Shown piece by piece: positions 49,320-58,101 of a stretch of DNA of 64,000 nt. Positions within the stretch are counted from its first letter, which is position 1. Each line of letters opens with the position of its first letter. The translations under genes and the position numbers were made by a program. The stretch lies in contig NZ_UNRG01000008.1 in NCBI RefSeq assembly GCF_900537115.1, positions 103,767-167,766 of the forward strand. The letters are read 5' to 3'. The notes beneath the pieces were generated by a model. That model was not told the DNA's origin. It made no database searches and saw only the letters and a list, made by a program, of their open reading frames with translations. Source of the stretch: Arthrobacter sp. Alg241-R88 (lineage in GTDB: Bacteria; Actinomycetota; Actinomycetes; Actinomycetales; Micrococcaceae).

Positions 49320-51142
49320 GCACCGCAACGTTTGGCACCGCCAACGAAGACAACGCGCACCTCAGCAAGAGCGACAGCAGGGCTGTACGACGCCGGTCGC
49401 TGGCACTGCTGCGCTCCCTCATCCGGTCGGTCCGGCTGCGGTTCTGGCTGACGATAGCCACCGTGGTCCTCTCCCAGGCCGCCCGGGTGGCCGGCCCGGC
49501 GCTGATCGCCTTCGGCATCGACCACGCACTGCCCGCCCTGCAGGCCGGAGACAACCTCCCCCTGGTGTTCACCGGCGTCGCGTATTTGTTGGCAGCGATT
49601 GCGACGGCGGGACTCACCGCCCTGTACGTGACCTCCACTGCGAAGTTGAGCCAGGCCATGCTGCTGGACCTGCGCCTTCGGGTTTTCCGGCACACCCAGC
49701 GGTTGAGCCTTGAGTTCCACGAAAAGTACACGTCCGGCCGAATTATTGCCCGGCAGACCTCAGACCTGGAGGCTCTCCGCGAGCTCCTGGATTCCGGCGT
49801 CAGCTCTTTGGCGTCCGGCCTGCTGTTCATGATTTTCACCGCTGTAACGGTGTTTGCCCTGGACTGGCGCAGTGGTTTGCTGGTGCTTGCCGCAGGCGTG
49901 CCCATGTACTTCCTGGCCCGCTGGTACCAAAAGCACTCCCAGATCGCCTTCCGGGAGTCGCGGGTGGTGTCTGCCCGGCTGATCGTGCACTTCGTGGAGA
50001 CGATGACCGGGATCCGGGCAGTGAAGGCCTTCCGCAAGGAACGCGAAAACGCCGAACGTTACGGGAAGCTCGCGGAGGACTACAGGCTGGTTACCGTCCG
50101 GTCCATCAACCTCAACGGGATCTTCCAACCGGGGCTGGTGCTAATCGGCAACGTCTGCGTTGCCGTGGTCCTGCTCTTCGGCGGATTCCGTGTCCTCACC
50201 GGCGAACTGGCGGTGGGTGTGCTGCTGGCCCTCATCCTTTCCACCAAGAGGTTCTTCCAGCCGGTTGACCAGATGGCGATGTTCTACAACTCCTTCCAGA
50301 GTGCCCAGGCAGCGCTGGAAAAGGTGTCCGGCCTCCTGGAGGAAGTCCCAACAGTGCGGCCACCCAAGAATGCTGTCGCCCTGAAGAACGCCAGGGGCTC
50401 GATCGACTTCAAGGACGTGGAATTCCGCTACGGCGACGGGCCGGTCATCGTTCCCACGCTGAACCTGCACATCCCTGCGGGCCAGACCGTTGCCCTGGTG
50501 GGCCAGACCGGAGCCGGGAAATCCACCCTGGCCAAGCTGATAGCCCGCTTCTACGATGTTTCGTCCGGTTCCCTCACGCTGGACGGGGTGGACCTTCGCA
50601 ACCTCAGCACCACGGACCTGAGACGGAACATCGTGATGGTCACCCAGGAGGCCTTCCTGTTCAGCGGCTCCGTTGCAGACAACATCGCCCTGGGCCGGCC
50701 GGAAGCGTCGCGTGCCGAAATCGAGGAAGCGGCCAAGGCCGTGGGAGCACATGAATTCATTCTTGACCTCCCTGAAGGATATGACACGGACGTCAACAAG
50801 CGCGGCGGCCGGGTGTCATCAGGGCAACGCCAGCTCATCAGCTTCGCCCGGGCGTTCCTGGCCCGCCCGGCCGTGTTGATCCTGGACGAGGCAACATCCT
50901 CGCTGGACATCCCCTCCGAAAGGCTGGTGCAGAGCGGCTTGGCCCGGCTGCTGGCTGGTACGGATGCTGCCCGCAGGACCGCCCTGATCATTGCCCACCG
51001 GTTGTCAACGGTAGAGACGGCGGACCGGGTGCTGGTGGTCCACGACGGCCGCATTGTGGAGGACGGGTCGCCCGCAGATCTGATCGGTGGCGGCGGACGC
51101 TTCGCCGACCTGCACGGGGCATGGAAGGACTCCCTGGTCTAA
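49316..51142 (+). CDS. ABC exporter half-transporter (subunit 2)
   Basis: Protein of 608 residues with the same plan. Walker A is GQTGAGKST (near residue 396) and Walker B is [12 protein letters not shown], with the catalytic Glu (near 524). The signature is RVSSGQRQL (near 499), deviating from LSGGQ. The deviant signature here faces the deviant Walker B of subunit 1, so one degenerate and one canonical site result, as in TmrAB or TM287/288. It overlaps subunit 1 by 4 bp, so 1:1 synthesis is expected. Confidence 0.9.
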   Translation: MSTATFGTANEDNAHLSKSDSRAVRRRSLALLRSLIRSVRLRFWLTIATVVLSQAARVAGPALIAFGIDHALPALQAGDNLPLVFTGVAYLLAAIATAGLTALYVTSTAKLSQAMLLDLRLRVFRHTQRLSLEFHEKYTSGRIIARQTSDLEALRELLDSGVSSLASGLLFMIFTAVTVFALDWRSGLLVLAAGVPMYFLARWYQKHSQIAFRESRVVSARLIVHFVETMTGIRAVKAFRKERENAERYGKLAEDYRLVTVRSINLNGIFQPGLVLIGNVCVAVVLLFGGFRVLTGELAVGVLLALILSTKRFFQPVDQMAMFYNSFQSAQAALEKVSGLLEEVPTVRPPKNAVALKNARGSIDFKDVEFRYGDGPVIVPTLNLHIPAGQTVALVGQTGAGKSTLAKLIARFYDVSSGSLTLDGVDLRNLSTTDLRRNIVMVTQEAFLFSGSVADNIALGRPEASRAEIEEAAKAVGAHEFILDLPEGYDTDVNKRGGRVSSGQRQLISFARAFLARPAVLILDEATSSLDIPSERLVQSGLARLLAGTDAARRTALIIAHRLSTVETADRVLVVHDGRIVEDGSPADLIGGGGRFADLHGAWKDSLV

Positions 51143-51215
51143 CCCCGCCCCGACGGCGGATTTCGCATCAGGCACCGGTATCGGCTATTCTTGTAAAGTT
51201 GCTTTTGCAGCGGAT

Positions 51216-51292
<77 letters not shown>

Positions 51293-51295
51293 AAC

Positions 51296-51329
51296 AAAAA
51301 GAGGGTCTCCTTACGGAGGCCCTCTTTTT
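51296..51329 (+). terminator. intrinsic terminator of tRNA-Pro
   Basis: AAAAAGAGGG (51296-51305) with CCCTCTTTTT (51320-51329), inner CTCC-TTAC-GGAG. Ends in a T-run directly after the tRNA. Confidence 0.9.
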
Positions 51330-51372
51330 GGTTCCCGGCAACCTTCCCGGAAAGGCTTTACAAAAAAGGAAA

Positions 51373-51398
51373 GGCCCCGGAGCAGATGCTCCGGGGCC
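51373..51398 (-). terminator. terminator of the secreted-peptide gene
   Basis: GGCCCCGGAGCA-GA-TGCTCCGGGGCC, a perfect 12-bp stem. On the minus strand it is followed by TTTCCTTTTTT, so it ends transcription of the peptide gene at 51427-51654 and supports that gene as real. Confidence 0.85.
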
Positions 51399-51426
51399 CC
51401 CCTCGCCTCCTTAGTTGAGGAAGCTA

Positions 51427-51654
51427 CTAAACCGGGTCAGGCCAGTTGCCCGTGTAGGCGGTGTAGCCTGTGCCGGTGCTGCCGGACTTCTTCTCCTTGA
51501 CCGGCTGAGATACAGGATCCGGCCAGTTCCCGGTCCTCGCTACAGAGACCTGTTCTGTGTCGGCGATGGAACCTGCAGACAAGACGGCCGGAGCCGCTGC
51601 AGAAAACGCCAAGGCCCCAGCCAGCGCGACTGCCGCTGCAATCTTCTTCAACAT
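51427..51654 (-). CDS. small Sec-secreted protein with duplicated TGNWPDPV, candidate signalling propeptide
   Basis: Protein of 75 residues. A signal peptide, MLKKIAAAVALAGALAFSAA and on, with an AxA-type cleavage region near residues 20-27, is followed by a short mature part. The octapeptide TGNWPDPV occurs at 51511-51534 and again at 51430-51453, where it is the exact C-terminus. Six of eight codons differ between copies but no residue does, which implies selection for the peptide. AGGA precedes the ATG at 51654, TTGACA-N19-TACAAT can serve as promoter, and a strong terminator follows. It is divergent from an HTH-TPR regulator. By analogy with RRNPP systems it could be processed to a C-terminal signal peptide; that is inference. 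Confidence 0.75.
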   Translation of the reverse strand: MLKKIAAAVALAGALAFSAAAPAVLSAGSIADTEQVSVARTGNWPDPVSQPVKEKKSGSTGTGYTAYTGNWPDPV

Positions 51655-51705
51655 ATATGTTCCTCAATACGAGTCGGATTCGTTACAAAGCCAGCACTGT
51701 CCTTG

Positions 51706-51745
51706 TTGACATACATTGTAAAATGTTTTCCACAGGGGCTGTCAA
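51706..51745. promoter_or_regulatory. shared control region of the peptide and HTH-TPR genes, with palindrome ACATTGTAAAATGT
   Basis: ACATT-GTAA-AATGT (51713-51726) is an inverted repeat. On the minus strand TTGACA (51745-51740) and TACAAT (51720-51715) form a promoter with 19-bp spacing for the peptide gene. On the plus strand TAAAAT (51719-51724) is a possible -10 for the regulator. The palindrome covers both -10 elements, so a bound regulator would affect both genes. TTGACA also occurs on the plus strand at 51706-51711, making the region roughly symmetric. Confidence 0.55.
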
Positions 51746-51782
51746 GCGCTAAACGGAAACCTGTGCAGAAAGGAGGAACCCC

Positions 51783-53048
51783 GTGGGCAACGGATTCGGG
51801 GAGAAGCTCCGGGCGGAGCGACTCGAACGGGGGCTAACACAGGCTGAACTGGGCAAGGACCTGTATTCACCCAGCTACATTTCTCTACTGGAAACGGGCC
51901 GTAGAGAGCCAACAGCGGAGGTCATCGAAGAACTGGCACGCAGGCTGGAACTTGCGCCCAAGGCGTTGGAGGCCTGGAGCCAGCCGATCACCCTCAGCGA
52001 CGCTGAATACGTTCTGGCCGGCCTGTACGCCCGCCAGGCTTGGGACCTGCGGGACTACCCGCTCGCCGCAAGCCATGCTGCTGCAGCTGCACAAATAGCA
52101 TTGGACGGCAGAAACACCAGCGCCTGGTGGAACATGAGTTACATGCAGGCCGAGTGCCTGCTGAAGCATGGCGACCTGCTGGAATGCAGGCAGCTGGTGG
52201 AAAGGCTGCTCGAACACCCGATGGCAAAGGAATCGGTGGGTTTGGGTGCGCGTGCCCGCCAGATGCTCGCCGTCGTCTACCAGCGCCAGGGCCAGCTCAC
52301 GGTTGCCGTGGACCATGCACTGGAAGCCGTCGCCTTCGCCGCGCAATTGCCCAAGGGCTCGATCATTACTGTCGGAGCACTGCGGGCGCTGATCGGCGCG
52401 TTGGCTGAAAGCGGCCGCCTGGATGAAGCCTGGAAATATTGCCAGGACTTGCTCGCGCAAGTAGATGAGGACGCCATGTCCCAGCTTGCCGGCGAGGTGG
52501 CCTGGGTCATCGGCAACGTGGCGTTCATGCGGCACGATTATGTCGAAGGCGTCAAGCACCACGAACGGGCCGCGAAACTGCTGTCACCGGCCAACGATAT
52601 CGAGTTGTGGGCCCGTTTCAACAAGGCTTCCGCAGCGGTACGGCTGTCGTCCGGAATAGTGGAGCCTGAAACGCTCTCGTCCATCGAGCGGGCTGAGCTT
52701 GCCTTTTCCATCGTCAGTGGAACCAAGAGCGATGAGCTGGAGGTCGCCTTCATCCGCGCCCGCTGGCTGTACCTCACCGGCGACATTGTTGCCGCCGTCG
52801 AGAAGCTCCGGGAAATCCACGCCGAGCGCGACGCTCTCGCCAAGCACACGGCTGGAGAAGTTTCCCTCCTCCTGGGCAAGTCGCTGAAGGCGGCCGGCGA
52901 GTCGGACGAAGCCCTGGTGTACCTCGAGGAAGCCCAGAAGGCCTTCAGTGCGGCAGGAGCGGCAGACCGCGTCCAGCAGGCACTGGACGCGGTCCTGGAA
53001 ATTAAGCTGGCCCAAAAGCGGGCAGCGGCTGCCACGGCGGCCAGTTAG
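51783..53048 (+). CDS. HTH (XRE) regulator with TPR-like repeat domain, candidate peptide receptor
   Basis: Protein of 421 residues with a GTG start preceded by AAAGGAGG. Residues 6-62 are a Cro/CI-type HTH: GEKLRAERLERGLTQAELG, DLYSPSYISLLETGRREPTA, EVIEELARRLEL. The remainder is all-helical with TPR-like spacing: YVLAGLYARQAWDLRDYPLA, MSYMQAECLLKHGDLLECRQ, ARQMLAVVYQRQGQLTVAVD, VAWVIGNVAFMRHDYVEGVK and LLLGKSLKAAGESDEALVYL. This is the layout of Rgg/NprR/PlcR-type receptors, though those are mostly known from Firmicutes. It is divergent from the small secreted protein gene, its likely ligand source and target. A general TPR regulator without peptide ligand is the alternative. Confidence 0.85.
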   Translation: MGNGFGEKLRAERLERGLTQAELGKDLYSPSYISLLETGRREPTAEVIEELARRLELAPKALEAWSQPITLSDAEYVLAGLYARQAWDLRDYPLAASHAAAAAQIALDGRNTSAWWNMSYMQAECLLKHGDLLECRQLVERLLEHPMAKESVGLGARARQMLAVVYQRQGQLTVAVDHALEAVAFAAQLPKGSIITVGALRALIGALAESGRLDEAWKYCQDLLAQVDEDAMSQLAGEVAWVIGNVAFMRHDYVEGVKHHERAAKLLSPANDIELWARFNKASAAVRLSSGIVEPETLSSIERAELAFSIVSGTKSDELEVAFIRARWLYLTGDIVAAVEKLREIHAERDALAKHTAGEVSLLLGKSLKAAGESDEALVYLEEAQKAFSAAGAADRVQQALDAVLEIKLAQKRAAAATAAS

Positions 53049-53056
53049 GCACAACG

Positions 53057-53094
53057 CCGTTCGCCGGGAGCAGCTGGGGCTCCGGCAGCGACGG
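53057..53094. terminator. hairpin between convergent HTH-TPR and purC genes
   Basis: GCCGGGAGC (53063-53071) with GCTCCGGC (53079-53086), one bulged G, extended by CCGT/ACGG outside. It lies between two convergent stop codons. Confidence 0.45.
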
Positions 53095-53096
53095 TA

Positions 53097-54035
53097 TCAG
53101 GCGAAGGTTTTTCCGGTCAGTTTCTCGTAGGCCTCAACGTAGCGGCTGCGGGTACGTGCGATGACCTCGTCCGGAAGCGCCGGCGGAGGCGTATCGGAAG
53201 CCTTGTCCCACCCCGATTCGGCCGACGTCAGCCAGTCCCGGACGTACTGTTTGTCGTAGGAAGGCTGCGCCTGCCCCGGCTGGTATGTGGCGGCGTCCCA
53301 GAACCGGGAGGAATCCGGGGTCAGGACCTCATCACCCAACGTGATGGAGCCAGAGACGGGATCGTAGCCAAACTCCACCTTGGTGTCGGCCAGGATGATG
53401 CCACGCTCCCGGGCAACCGCCTCCGCCGTCGTATAGATCTGCAAGGTGAGGTCACTCAGCCGGGCAGCGATATCGTCACCAACCATGGCCACGACGGCGT
53501 CATAGGTGATGTTTTCGTCATGCTCGCCCACTTCCGCCTTGGCCGACGGGGTGAAGATGGCCTGTTCCAGCCGCGAGCCGTCCACCAGGCCCTCGGGCAG
53601 CGGAATGCTGCATACCGTTCCGGACGAACGGTACTCCTGCAGCCCGGAGCCCGTAAGGTAGCCGCGGGCGATGCACTCCACGGGAAACATGTCCAGCTTC
53701 TTGCAGATCATTGCGCGGCCTTCGACGGCCTCGGGCACGCCGTCCTCCACCGTGGAGCCCAGCACGTGGTGCTCCACATCCAGCTGGTCAAACCACCATA
53801 GGCTCAGCTGCGTGAGGATGCGTCCCTTGTCGGGGATCTCGCTCGTGAGGACATGGTCGAACGCGCTGATGCGGTCACTGGCCACCACCAGCACGCAGTC
53901 CTGGCCAACGCGCTGCAGGATGGACTCGTCTGCCGGTTCGTACAGGTCACGGACCTTGCCGGAGTAGACGTGCGTCCACCCCGGCAGGTCCAAGGTCCTG
54001 GCGTTGAAACCGCGCGCTGCAGGAATGTCGCTCAT
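53097..54035 (-). CDS. purC: phosphoribosylaminoimidazole-succinocarboxamide synthase (SAICAR synthase)
   Basis: Protein of 312 residues of the long (yeast/actinobacterial) form. Motifs include VYSGKVRDLYEP near the N-terminus (ATP-grasp-like), RISAFDHVLTSEIPDKG, PVECIARGYLTGSGLQEY and LADTKVEFGYD. It joins CAIR and aspartate in purine synthesis. It starts one base after the purD stop codon and is transcribed with it. Confidence 0.95.
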   Translation of the reverse strand: MSDIPAARGFNARTLDLPGWTHVYSGKVRDLYEPADESILQRVGQDCVLVVASDRISAFDHVLTSEIPDKGRILTQLSLWWFDQLDVEHHVLGSTVEDGVPEAVEGRAMICKKLDMFPVECIARGYLTGSGLQEYRSSGTVCSIPLPEGLVDGSRLEQAIFTPSAKAEVGEHDENITYDAVVAMVGDDIAARLSDLTLQIYTTAEAVARERGIILADTKVEFGYDPVSGSITLGDEVLTPDSSRFWDAATYQPGQAQPSYDKQYVRDWLTSAESGWDKASDTPPPALPDEVIARTRSRYVEAYEKLTGKTFA

Positions 54036-54036
54036 G

Positions 54037-55353
54037 CTAGGCCTTCGCTTTCGTCACAGGCAGGGAACTGGCCGATGCGGACGGGACCTTGATCTCGCCA
54101 CGGGCAGCCTTGCCCCCGATGTCACTGCGGAACTGCGAGCCTTCCAGCTGAACCAGCTCCACGCCGTCGTACGCTTTTTCGCGCGCCTCCACCAGGTCGC
54201 TGCCGAGCGCGACCACCGCGAGCACCCGCCCGCCGGCGGAAACCACCTTGCCGTACTCGTCAAAGGACGTGCCGGCGTGGATCACGTGCACACCCTCCAG
54301 CTCGTCCACCTTTTTCAGCCCGCGGATGCGGTCGCCGGTGCGCGGAGTGTCAGGGTAGTTTTCGGACGCGACGACGACGGCGACTGCCGTTTCCTTCGCC
54401 CAGCGCAGCTCTTCTGCCTTGTCCAGTTCGCCCTTGGCGGCTGCCAGGAGCAGGGCACCGAGGGGCGTCTTGAGCCGGGCCAGCACGGCCTGGGTTTCCG
54501 GGTCCCCGAAGCGGACGTTGAATTCGATGACGCGGGTGCCGCGCGAGGTCAGCGCCAGCCCCACGAACAGTACGCCCACAAAGGGAGTTCCGCGGCGGGC
54601 CATTTCGTTGACGGTGGGCTGGGCCACGCGGTCAATGACTTCCTGGACAAGGCCTTCAGGCGCCCATTCCAGCGGGGTGTAAGCGCCCATGCCGCCGGTG
54701 TTGGGTCCTTCGTCGTTGTCGAAGATGCGCTTGAAGTCCTGGGCCGGTGAGAGGGGCACGGTGTTCTGGCCATCGCAGAGGACAAAGACGGAAACCTCGG
54801 GGCCGTCCAGGAACTCCTCGATCACCACCGAGCCGCCGGCGTCAAAGCAGGACTGTGCATGCGCCAGGGCTTCGTCGCGGTTCCTGGTCACCACCACCCC
54901 CTTGCCGGCGGCGAGTCCGTCGTCCTTCACCACGTAGGGCGCCCCGAAGGTGTCCAGGGCTGAGGCGGCTTCGTCGGCGTTGGTGGCCACCATGGCCATG
55001 GCCGTGGGTACACCGGCCTCGGCCATGATTTCCTTGGCGAATGCCTTGGAGGCTTCGAGCTGGGCGGCCGCTTTGCTGGGTCCGAACACCGGGATCCCTG
55101 CTGCGCGGACGGCGTCGGAAACACCCGCTGCGAGCGGCGCCTCCGGGCCCACCACCACGAGGTCCACGGTGAGCTTGGTGGCCAGGGCGGCTACGGCGTC
55201 GGGATCATTGCCGTTGATCTTGTGGGTGGGGACCAGCTTGCTGATGCCGGCATTGCCGGGAGCTGCATGGACCTCGGACACGTTGGGGTCGGCGAGCAGG
55301 GAGCGGACAATGGCGTGTTCGCGGCCTCCGGGGCCGATGACGAGTACCTTCAC
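54037..55353 (-). CDS. purD: phosphoribosylamine-glycine ligase (GAR synthetase)
   Basis: Protein of 438 residues if it begins at the GTG at 55353 (KVLVIGPGGREHAIV), the conserved family N-terminus. A GTG at 55377 with AGGAG 8 nt upstream would add 8 residues and cannot be excluded. ATP-grasp motifs include GPEAPLAAGVSDAV, VVKDDGLAAGKGV, EEFLDGPEVSVFVLCDG and FNVRFGDPETQAVL. It makes glycinamide ribonucleotide in purine synthesis. It is co-transcribed with purC. Confidence 0.95.
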   Translation of the reverse strand: MKVLVIGPGGREHAIVRSLLADPNVSEVHAAPGNAGISKLVPTHKINGNDPDAVAALATKLTVDLVVVGPEAPLAAGVSDAVRAAGIPVFGPSKAAAQLEASKAFAKEIMAEAGVPTAMAMVATNADEAASALDTFGAPYVVKDDGLAAGKGVVVTRNRDEALAHAQSCFDAGGSVVIEEFLDGPEVSVFVLCDGQNTVPLSPAQDFKRIFDNDEGPNTGGMGAYTPLEWAPEGLVQEVIDRVAQPTVNEMARRGTPFVGVLFVGLALTSRGTRVIEFNVRFGDPETQAVLARLKTPLGALLLAAAKGELDKAEELRWAKETAVAVVVASENYPDTPRTGDRIRGLKKVDELEGVHVIHAGTSFDEYGKVVSAGGRVLAVVALGSDLVEAREKAYDGVELVQLEGSQFRSDIGGKAARGEIKVPSASASSLPVTKAKA

Positions 55354-55447
55354 AGTGTCCAAGGGTACTTTGTGCACCCTGCCCGCTCCTAAGCTGTGTC
55401 AGCGCCGTCAAAACAATCCCCGGCCCGCTTCGCTCCGAACCTATGTC

Positions 55448-57022
55448 ATGAAAATGCTTCGGAATTGGCTCAAGGGTCCCACCGCCATGGCCGCGCTGGC
55501 AGGTGTGGTGGCTGCCGCCGTCGTCCTTGCCGCGGCTGAGCTGGTGGGAGCGTTTTTTACTGCCCGGGCCACACCCGTGCTCGCGTTGGGGTCCACCTTC
55601 ATTGATTTCACGCCGCCCTGGCTGAAGGATTTTGCGATCGCCACGTTCGGCACCAATGACAAAGCCGCCCTTTTTGTGGGCATGGGACTGACCATTGCCG
55701 TCCTGGCCTGTGTGCTTGGCGTGGTGGCATACCGCCGCTGGGCGTTGGGCGTTCTGGGCGTCCTGTTTATGGGTGCGGTCATCGTGGCCAGCGTGGTGAC
55801 CCGGGCAGGCGTAACCCCGTTGGACGCCATCCCGTCAGTGCTGGGGACCCTGGCCGGCCTGGCGGCCCTGCGGTTCCTGGTCGCCCCGCTGTGGACGGCG
55901 AAAGCCTGGCCCGAAGCCGCCGCCGACGTTGCCGGCGACACACCGCGCCCGGGGGCAAGCCGCCGTCGCTTCTTCGCCGCGGCCGGGATCACTGCCGCCG
56001 CTGCGGGCATTGCCGCCACGGGCGGCCGCCTCCTGAGTGCCGCCCGCAGCAACATCGCCAAGGCGCGGGAGGCCCTGCAGCTTCCCGTGCCGGCAAGGGC
56101 GGCGGCCGCCGTTCCAGCCGGCGTCCAGTCGCCGGTGCCGGGCGTCACGCCGTGGGTTACGCCCAACGGGGAGTTCTACCGCATTGACACTGCCCTCAGC
56201 GTCCCGGAAATCAACGCGGACGAGTGGGAGCTCCGGGTGCATGGGCTGGTGGAGGAGGAGTTCCGGCTCACGTTCCAGGACCTGCTCGACGCCGACCTCA
56301 TCGAATCGCACGTCACGCTCACCTGCGTCTCCAACCCCGTGGGCGGAAACCTCGCCGGCAACGCCAAATGGCTCGGCCTGCCCATCCGCGAGGTGTTGAA
56401 GCGGGCAAAGCCGAAGGATGGTGCGGACATGGTGCTGTCCACCTCCATTGACGGCTTCAGCGCGTCCACCCCGCTCGAGGTCCTCCAGGACGACCGGGAC
56501 GCCATCCTGGCCATCGGCATGAACGGCGAGCCGCTCCCCCTCGAGCACGGTTACCCCGTGCGCATGGTGGTGCCGGGCCTCTACGGATTCGTCTCGGCAA
56601 CCAAGTGGGTGGTGGACCTCGAAGTGACCAGGTTCGCCGACAGCAAGGCCTACTGGACCGACCGCGGATGGTCTGAGCGCGGGCCCATCAAGACGATGGC
56701 GCGGGTGGACGTGCCCAAGTCGTTCGCGAAAGTTGCCGCCGGGAAAGTGGCTGTAGGCGGCACCGCCTGGGCTCAGACACGCGGCATTACCAAGGTGGAA
56801 ATCCAGATCGACAACGCGGAGTGGGTGGAGGCAGACCTGTCCGCCGAGGCGTCCCTGGTCACCTGGCGCCAGTGGTCCTATGAATGGGACGCCACACCCG
56901 GGCCGCACTACATCAAGGTGCGTGCCACAGACGGCTCCGGCGAGGTGCAGACGGACCAGCGCGCGGATCCCGTTCCCGACGGCGCCTCCGGCTGGCAGTC
57001 GGTGATGGTGACCGTGGAGTAG
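55448..57022 (+). CDS. membrane-anchored molybdopterin-dependent oxidoreductase (sulfite-oxidase family)
   Basis: Protein of 524 residues from the ATG at 55448; a longer frame from 54950 overlaps purD antisense and is rejected. Four membrane helices (first MAALAGVVAAAVVLAAAELVG) are followed by SRRRFFAAAGITAAAAGIAA at residues 171-190, a twin-arginine-like fifth helix. The outside part is a sulfite-oxidase Moco domain: THVTLTCVSNPVGGNLAGN-like region with molybdenum ligand Cys 293, then LSTSIDGFSASTPLEVL and HGYPVRMVVPGLYG, ending in a Mo-co dimerisation domain. The electron donor or acceptor is unknown. Moco folding before export explains the Tat-like motif. Confidence 0.87.
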   Translation: MKMLRNWLKGPTAMAALAGVVAAAVVLAAAELVGAFFTARATPVLALGSTFIDFTPPWLKDFAIATFGTNDKAALFVGMGLTIAVLACVLGVVAYRRWALGVLGVLFMGAVIVASVVTRAGVTPLDAIPSVLGTLAGLAALRFLVAPLWTAKAWPEAAADVAGDTPRPGASRRRFFAAAGITAAAAGIAATGGRLLSAARSNIAKAREALQLPVPARAAAAVPAGVQSPVPGVTPWVTPNGEFYRIDTALSVPEINADEWELRVHGLVEEEFRLTFQDLLDADLIESHVTLTCVSNPVGGNLAGNAKWLGLPIREVLKRAKPKDGADMVLSTSIDGFSASTPLEVLQDDRDAILAIGMNGEPLPLEHGYPVRMVVPGLYGFVSATKWVVDLEVTRFADSKAYWTDRGWSERGPIKTMARVDVPKSFAKVAAGKVAVGGTAWAQTRGITKVEIQIDNAEWVEADLSAEASLVTWRQWSYEWDATPGPHYIKVRATDGSGEVQTDQRADPVPDGASGWQSVMVTVE

Positions 57023-57046
57023 CCCGGCTTCCGGGATGCAGGCCCC

Positions 57047-57061
57047 TAGACTGGCAACATG
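57047..57061 (+). promoter_or_regulatory. leaderless-type -10 element before the asparaginase gene
   Basis: TAGACT at 57047-57052, 6 nt, then ATG at 57059. The promoter lies in the 36-bp gap after the oxidoreductase gene. Confidence 0.5.
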
Positions 57062-58075
57062 CCGCATAATCCGCACGCCACCTTCACCGTGGACTCCGCC
57101 GTCGAACTGGCCGTGATCGAGCGCAGCGGCTTTGTTGAGTCCCGGCACATCGGCTCGGCCGTGCTGCTGGCGGCGGACGGGTCGGTCGTCACGGAGCTTG
57201 GTGATATCAACACACCGATCTTCGCCAGGTCCGCGTTGAAACCGTTCCAGGCTTTGGCCTCGATGCAGTCCGGAGTGCCGCTCCGCGGAGCACAGGTGGC
57301 ACTGGCGTGCGCGAGCCATGTGGGTTCACTGGACCACATGGACGTGGTGTCCGGCATGCTCAAGGCGGCCGGTGTGCGCGAGGACCAGCTGCAGTGCCCG
57401 GAAGCGTGGCCCCAGGATGAAACCGCACGCAACTGGCTGGTGCGCTCCGAACGCGGAAAAACGAGGCTGGCGTTCAACTGTTCCGGCAAGCATGCGGCCT
57501 TCCTGTGGGCCTGCACCGAGAACGGCTGGGATACGCACAGCTACCTGGAGCCCAACCATCCCCTGCAGCAGCGGGTCCGCACGGTCATCGAGGAGTACAC
57601 GGGCGAAAAAATCGCCCACTTGGGAATCGACGGCTGCGGCGCGCCCGTGGCCGCAGTGTCACTCAAAGGCCTGGCGCGCGGCTTTTCACAGCTGGCCAAG
57701 GCGCCCGGCGACCAGAGCTTCAACGCCCGGGCCGCCACTATCGCAACCTCGATGCTTGACTACCCGTGGGCGGTGCAGGGCCGTGGCGAGGCCAACACCC
57801 TGGTGATGGACGAGCTGGAGATCATCGCGAAAGTCGGTGCCGAAGGTGTCCTCGCCATGGCCACGCCGCAGGGTGTCTCCGTGGCCGTCAAAATACTGGA
57901 CGGGAATGTCCGGGCCACCTCGCTGGTGGCCCTGACGCTTCTAGCGGCTGCGGGCGCGGTGGAGATTCCGGGGGTTGCGAGCGTGCTCGAGAAAGTGGTG
58001 GAGCCGGTGCTGGGCGGCGGCCGCCCGGTGGGGCAGATCCGTCTTGGTCCGGCAGTTTCCGCGCTCCTGGACTGA
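57059..58075 (+). CDS. asparaginase (bacterial type II, Rhizobium-type family)
   Basis: Protein of 338 residues of the PF06089 asparaginase family, distinct from E. coli AnsA/AnsB. Characteristic parts are ARSALKPFQALASMQSG, ALACASHVGSLDHMDVVSGM, NCSGKHAAFLWAC (Ser and Lys region) and GIDGCGAPVAAVSLKGLARGF. It hydrolyses asparagine to aspartate and ammonia. There is no signal peptide, so it is cytoplasmic. Its own leaderless-type promoter suggests transcription separate from the upstream gene. Confidence 0.88.
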   Translation: MPHNPHATFTVDSAVELAVIERSGFVESRHIGSAVLLAADGSVVTELGDINTPIFARSALKPFQALASMQSGVPLRGAQVALACASHVGSLDHMDVVSGMLKAAGVREDQLQCPEAWPQDETARNWLVRSERGKTRLAFNCSGKHAAFLWACTENGWDTHSYLEPNHPLQQRVRTVIEEYTGEKIAHLGIDGCGAPVAAVSLKGLARGFSQLAKAPGDQSFNARAATIATSMLDYPWAVQGRGEANTLVMDELEIIAKVGAEGVLAMATPQGVSVAVKILDGNVRATSLVALTLLAAAGAVEIPGVASVLEKVVEPVLGGGRPVGQIRLGPAVSALLD

Positions 58076-58101
58076 GTGCCGCTTCACCGGAAGTTGCTGG
58101 T

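Noticed and set aside
51415..51837. 140-codon plus-strand frame over the peptide gene and the start of the HTH-TPR gene
   Set aside because: It is antisense to the peptide gene, crosses the divergent promoter and has no domain. The minus-strand ORF has signal peptide, SD and terminator.
54950..55447. N-terminal extension of the molybdopterin oxidoreductase
   Set aside because: It overlaps purD on the opposite strand and has low-complexity Ser/Ala composition. The family-like membrane start is at 55448.
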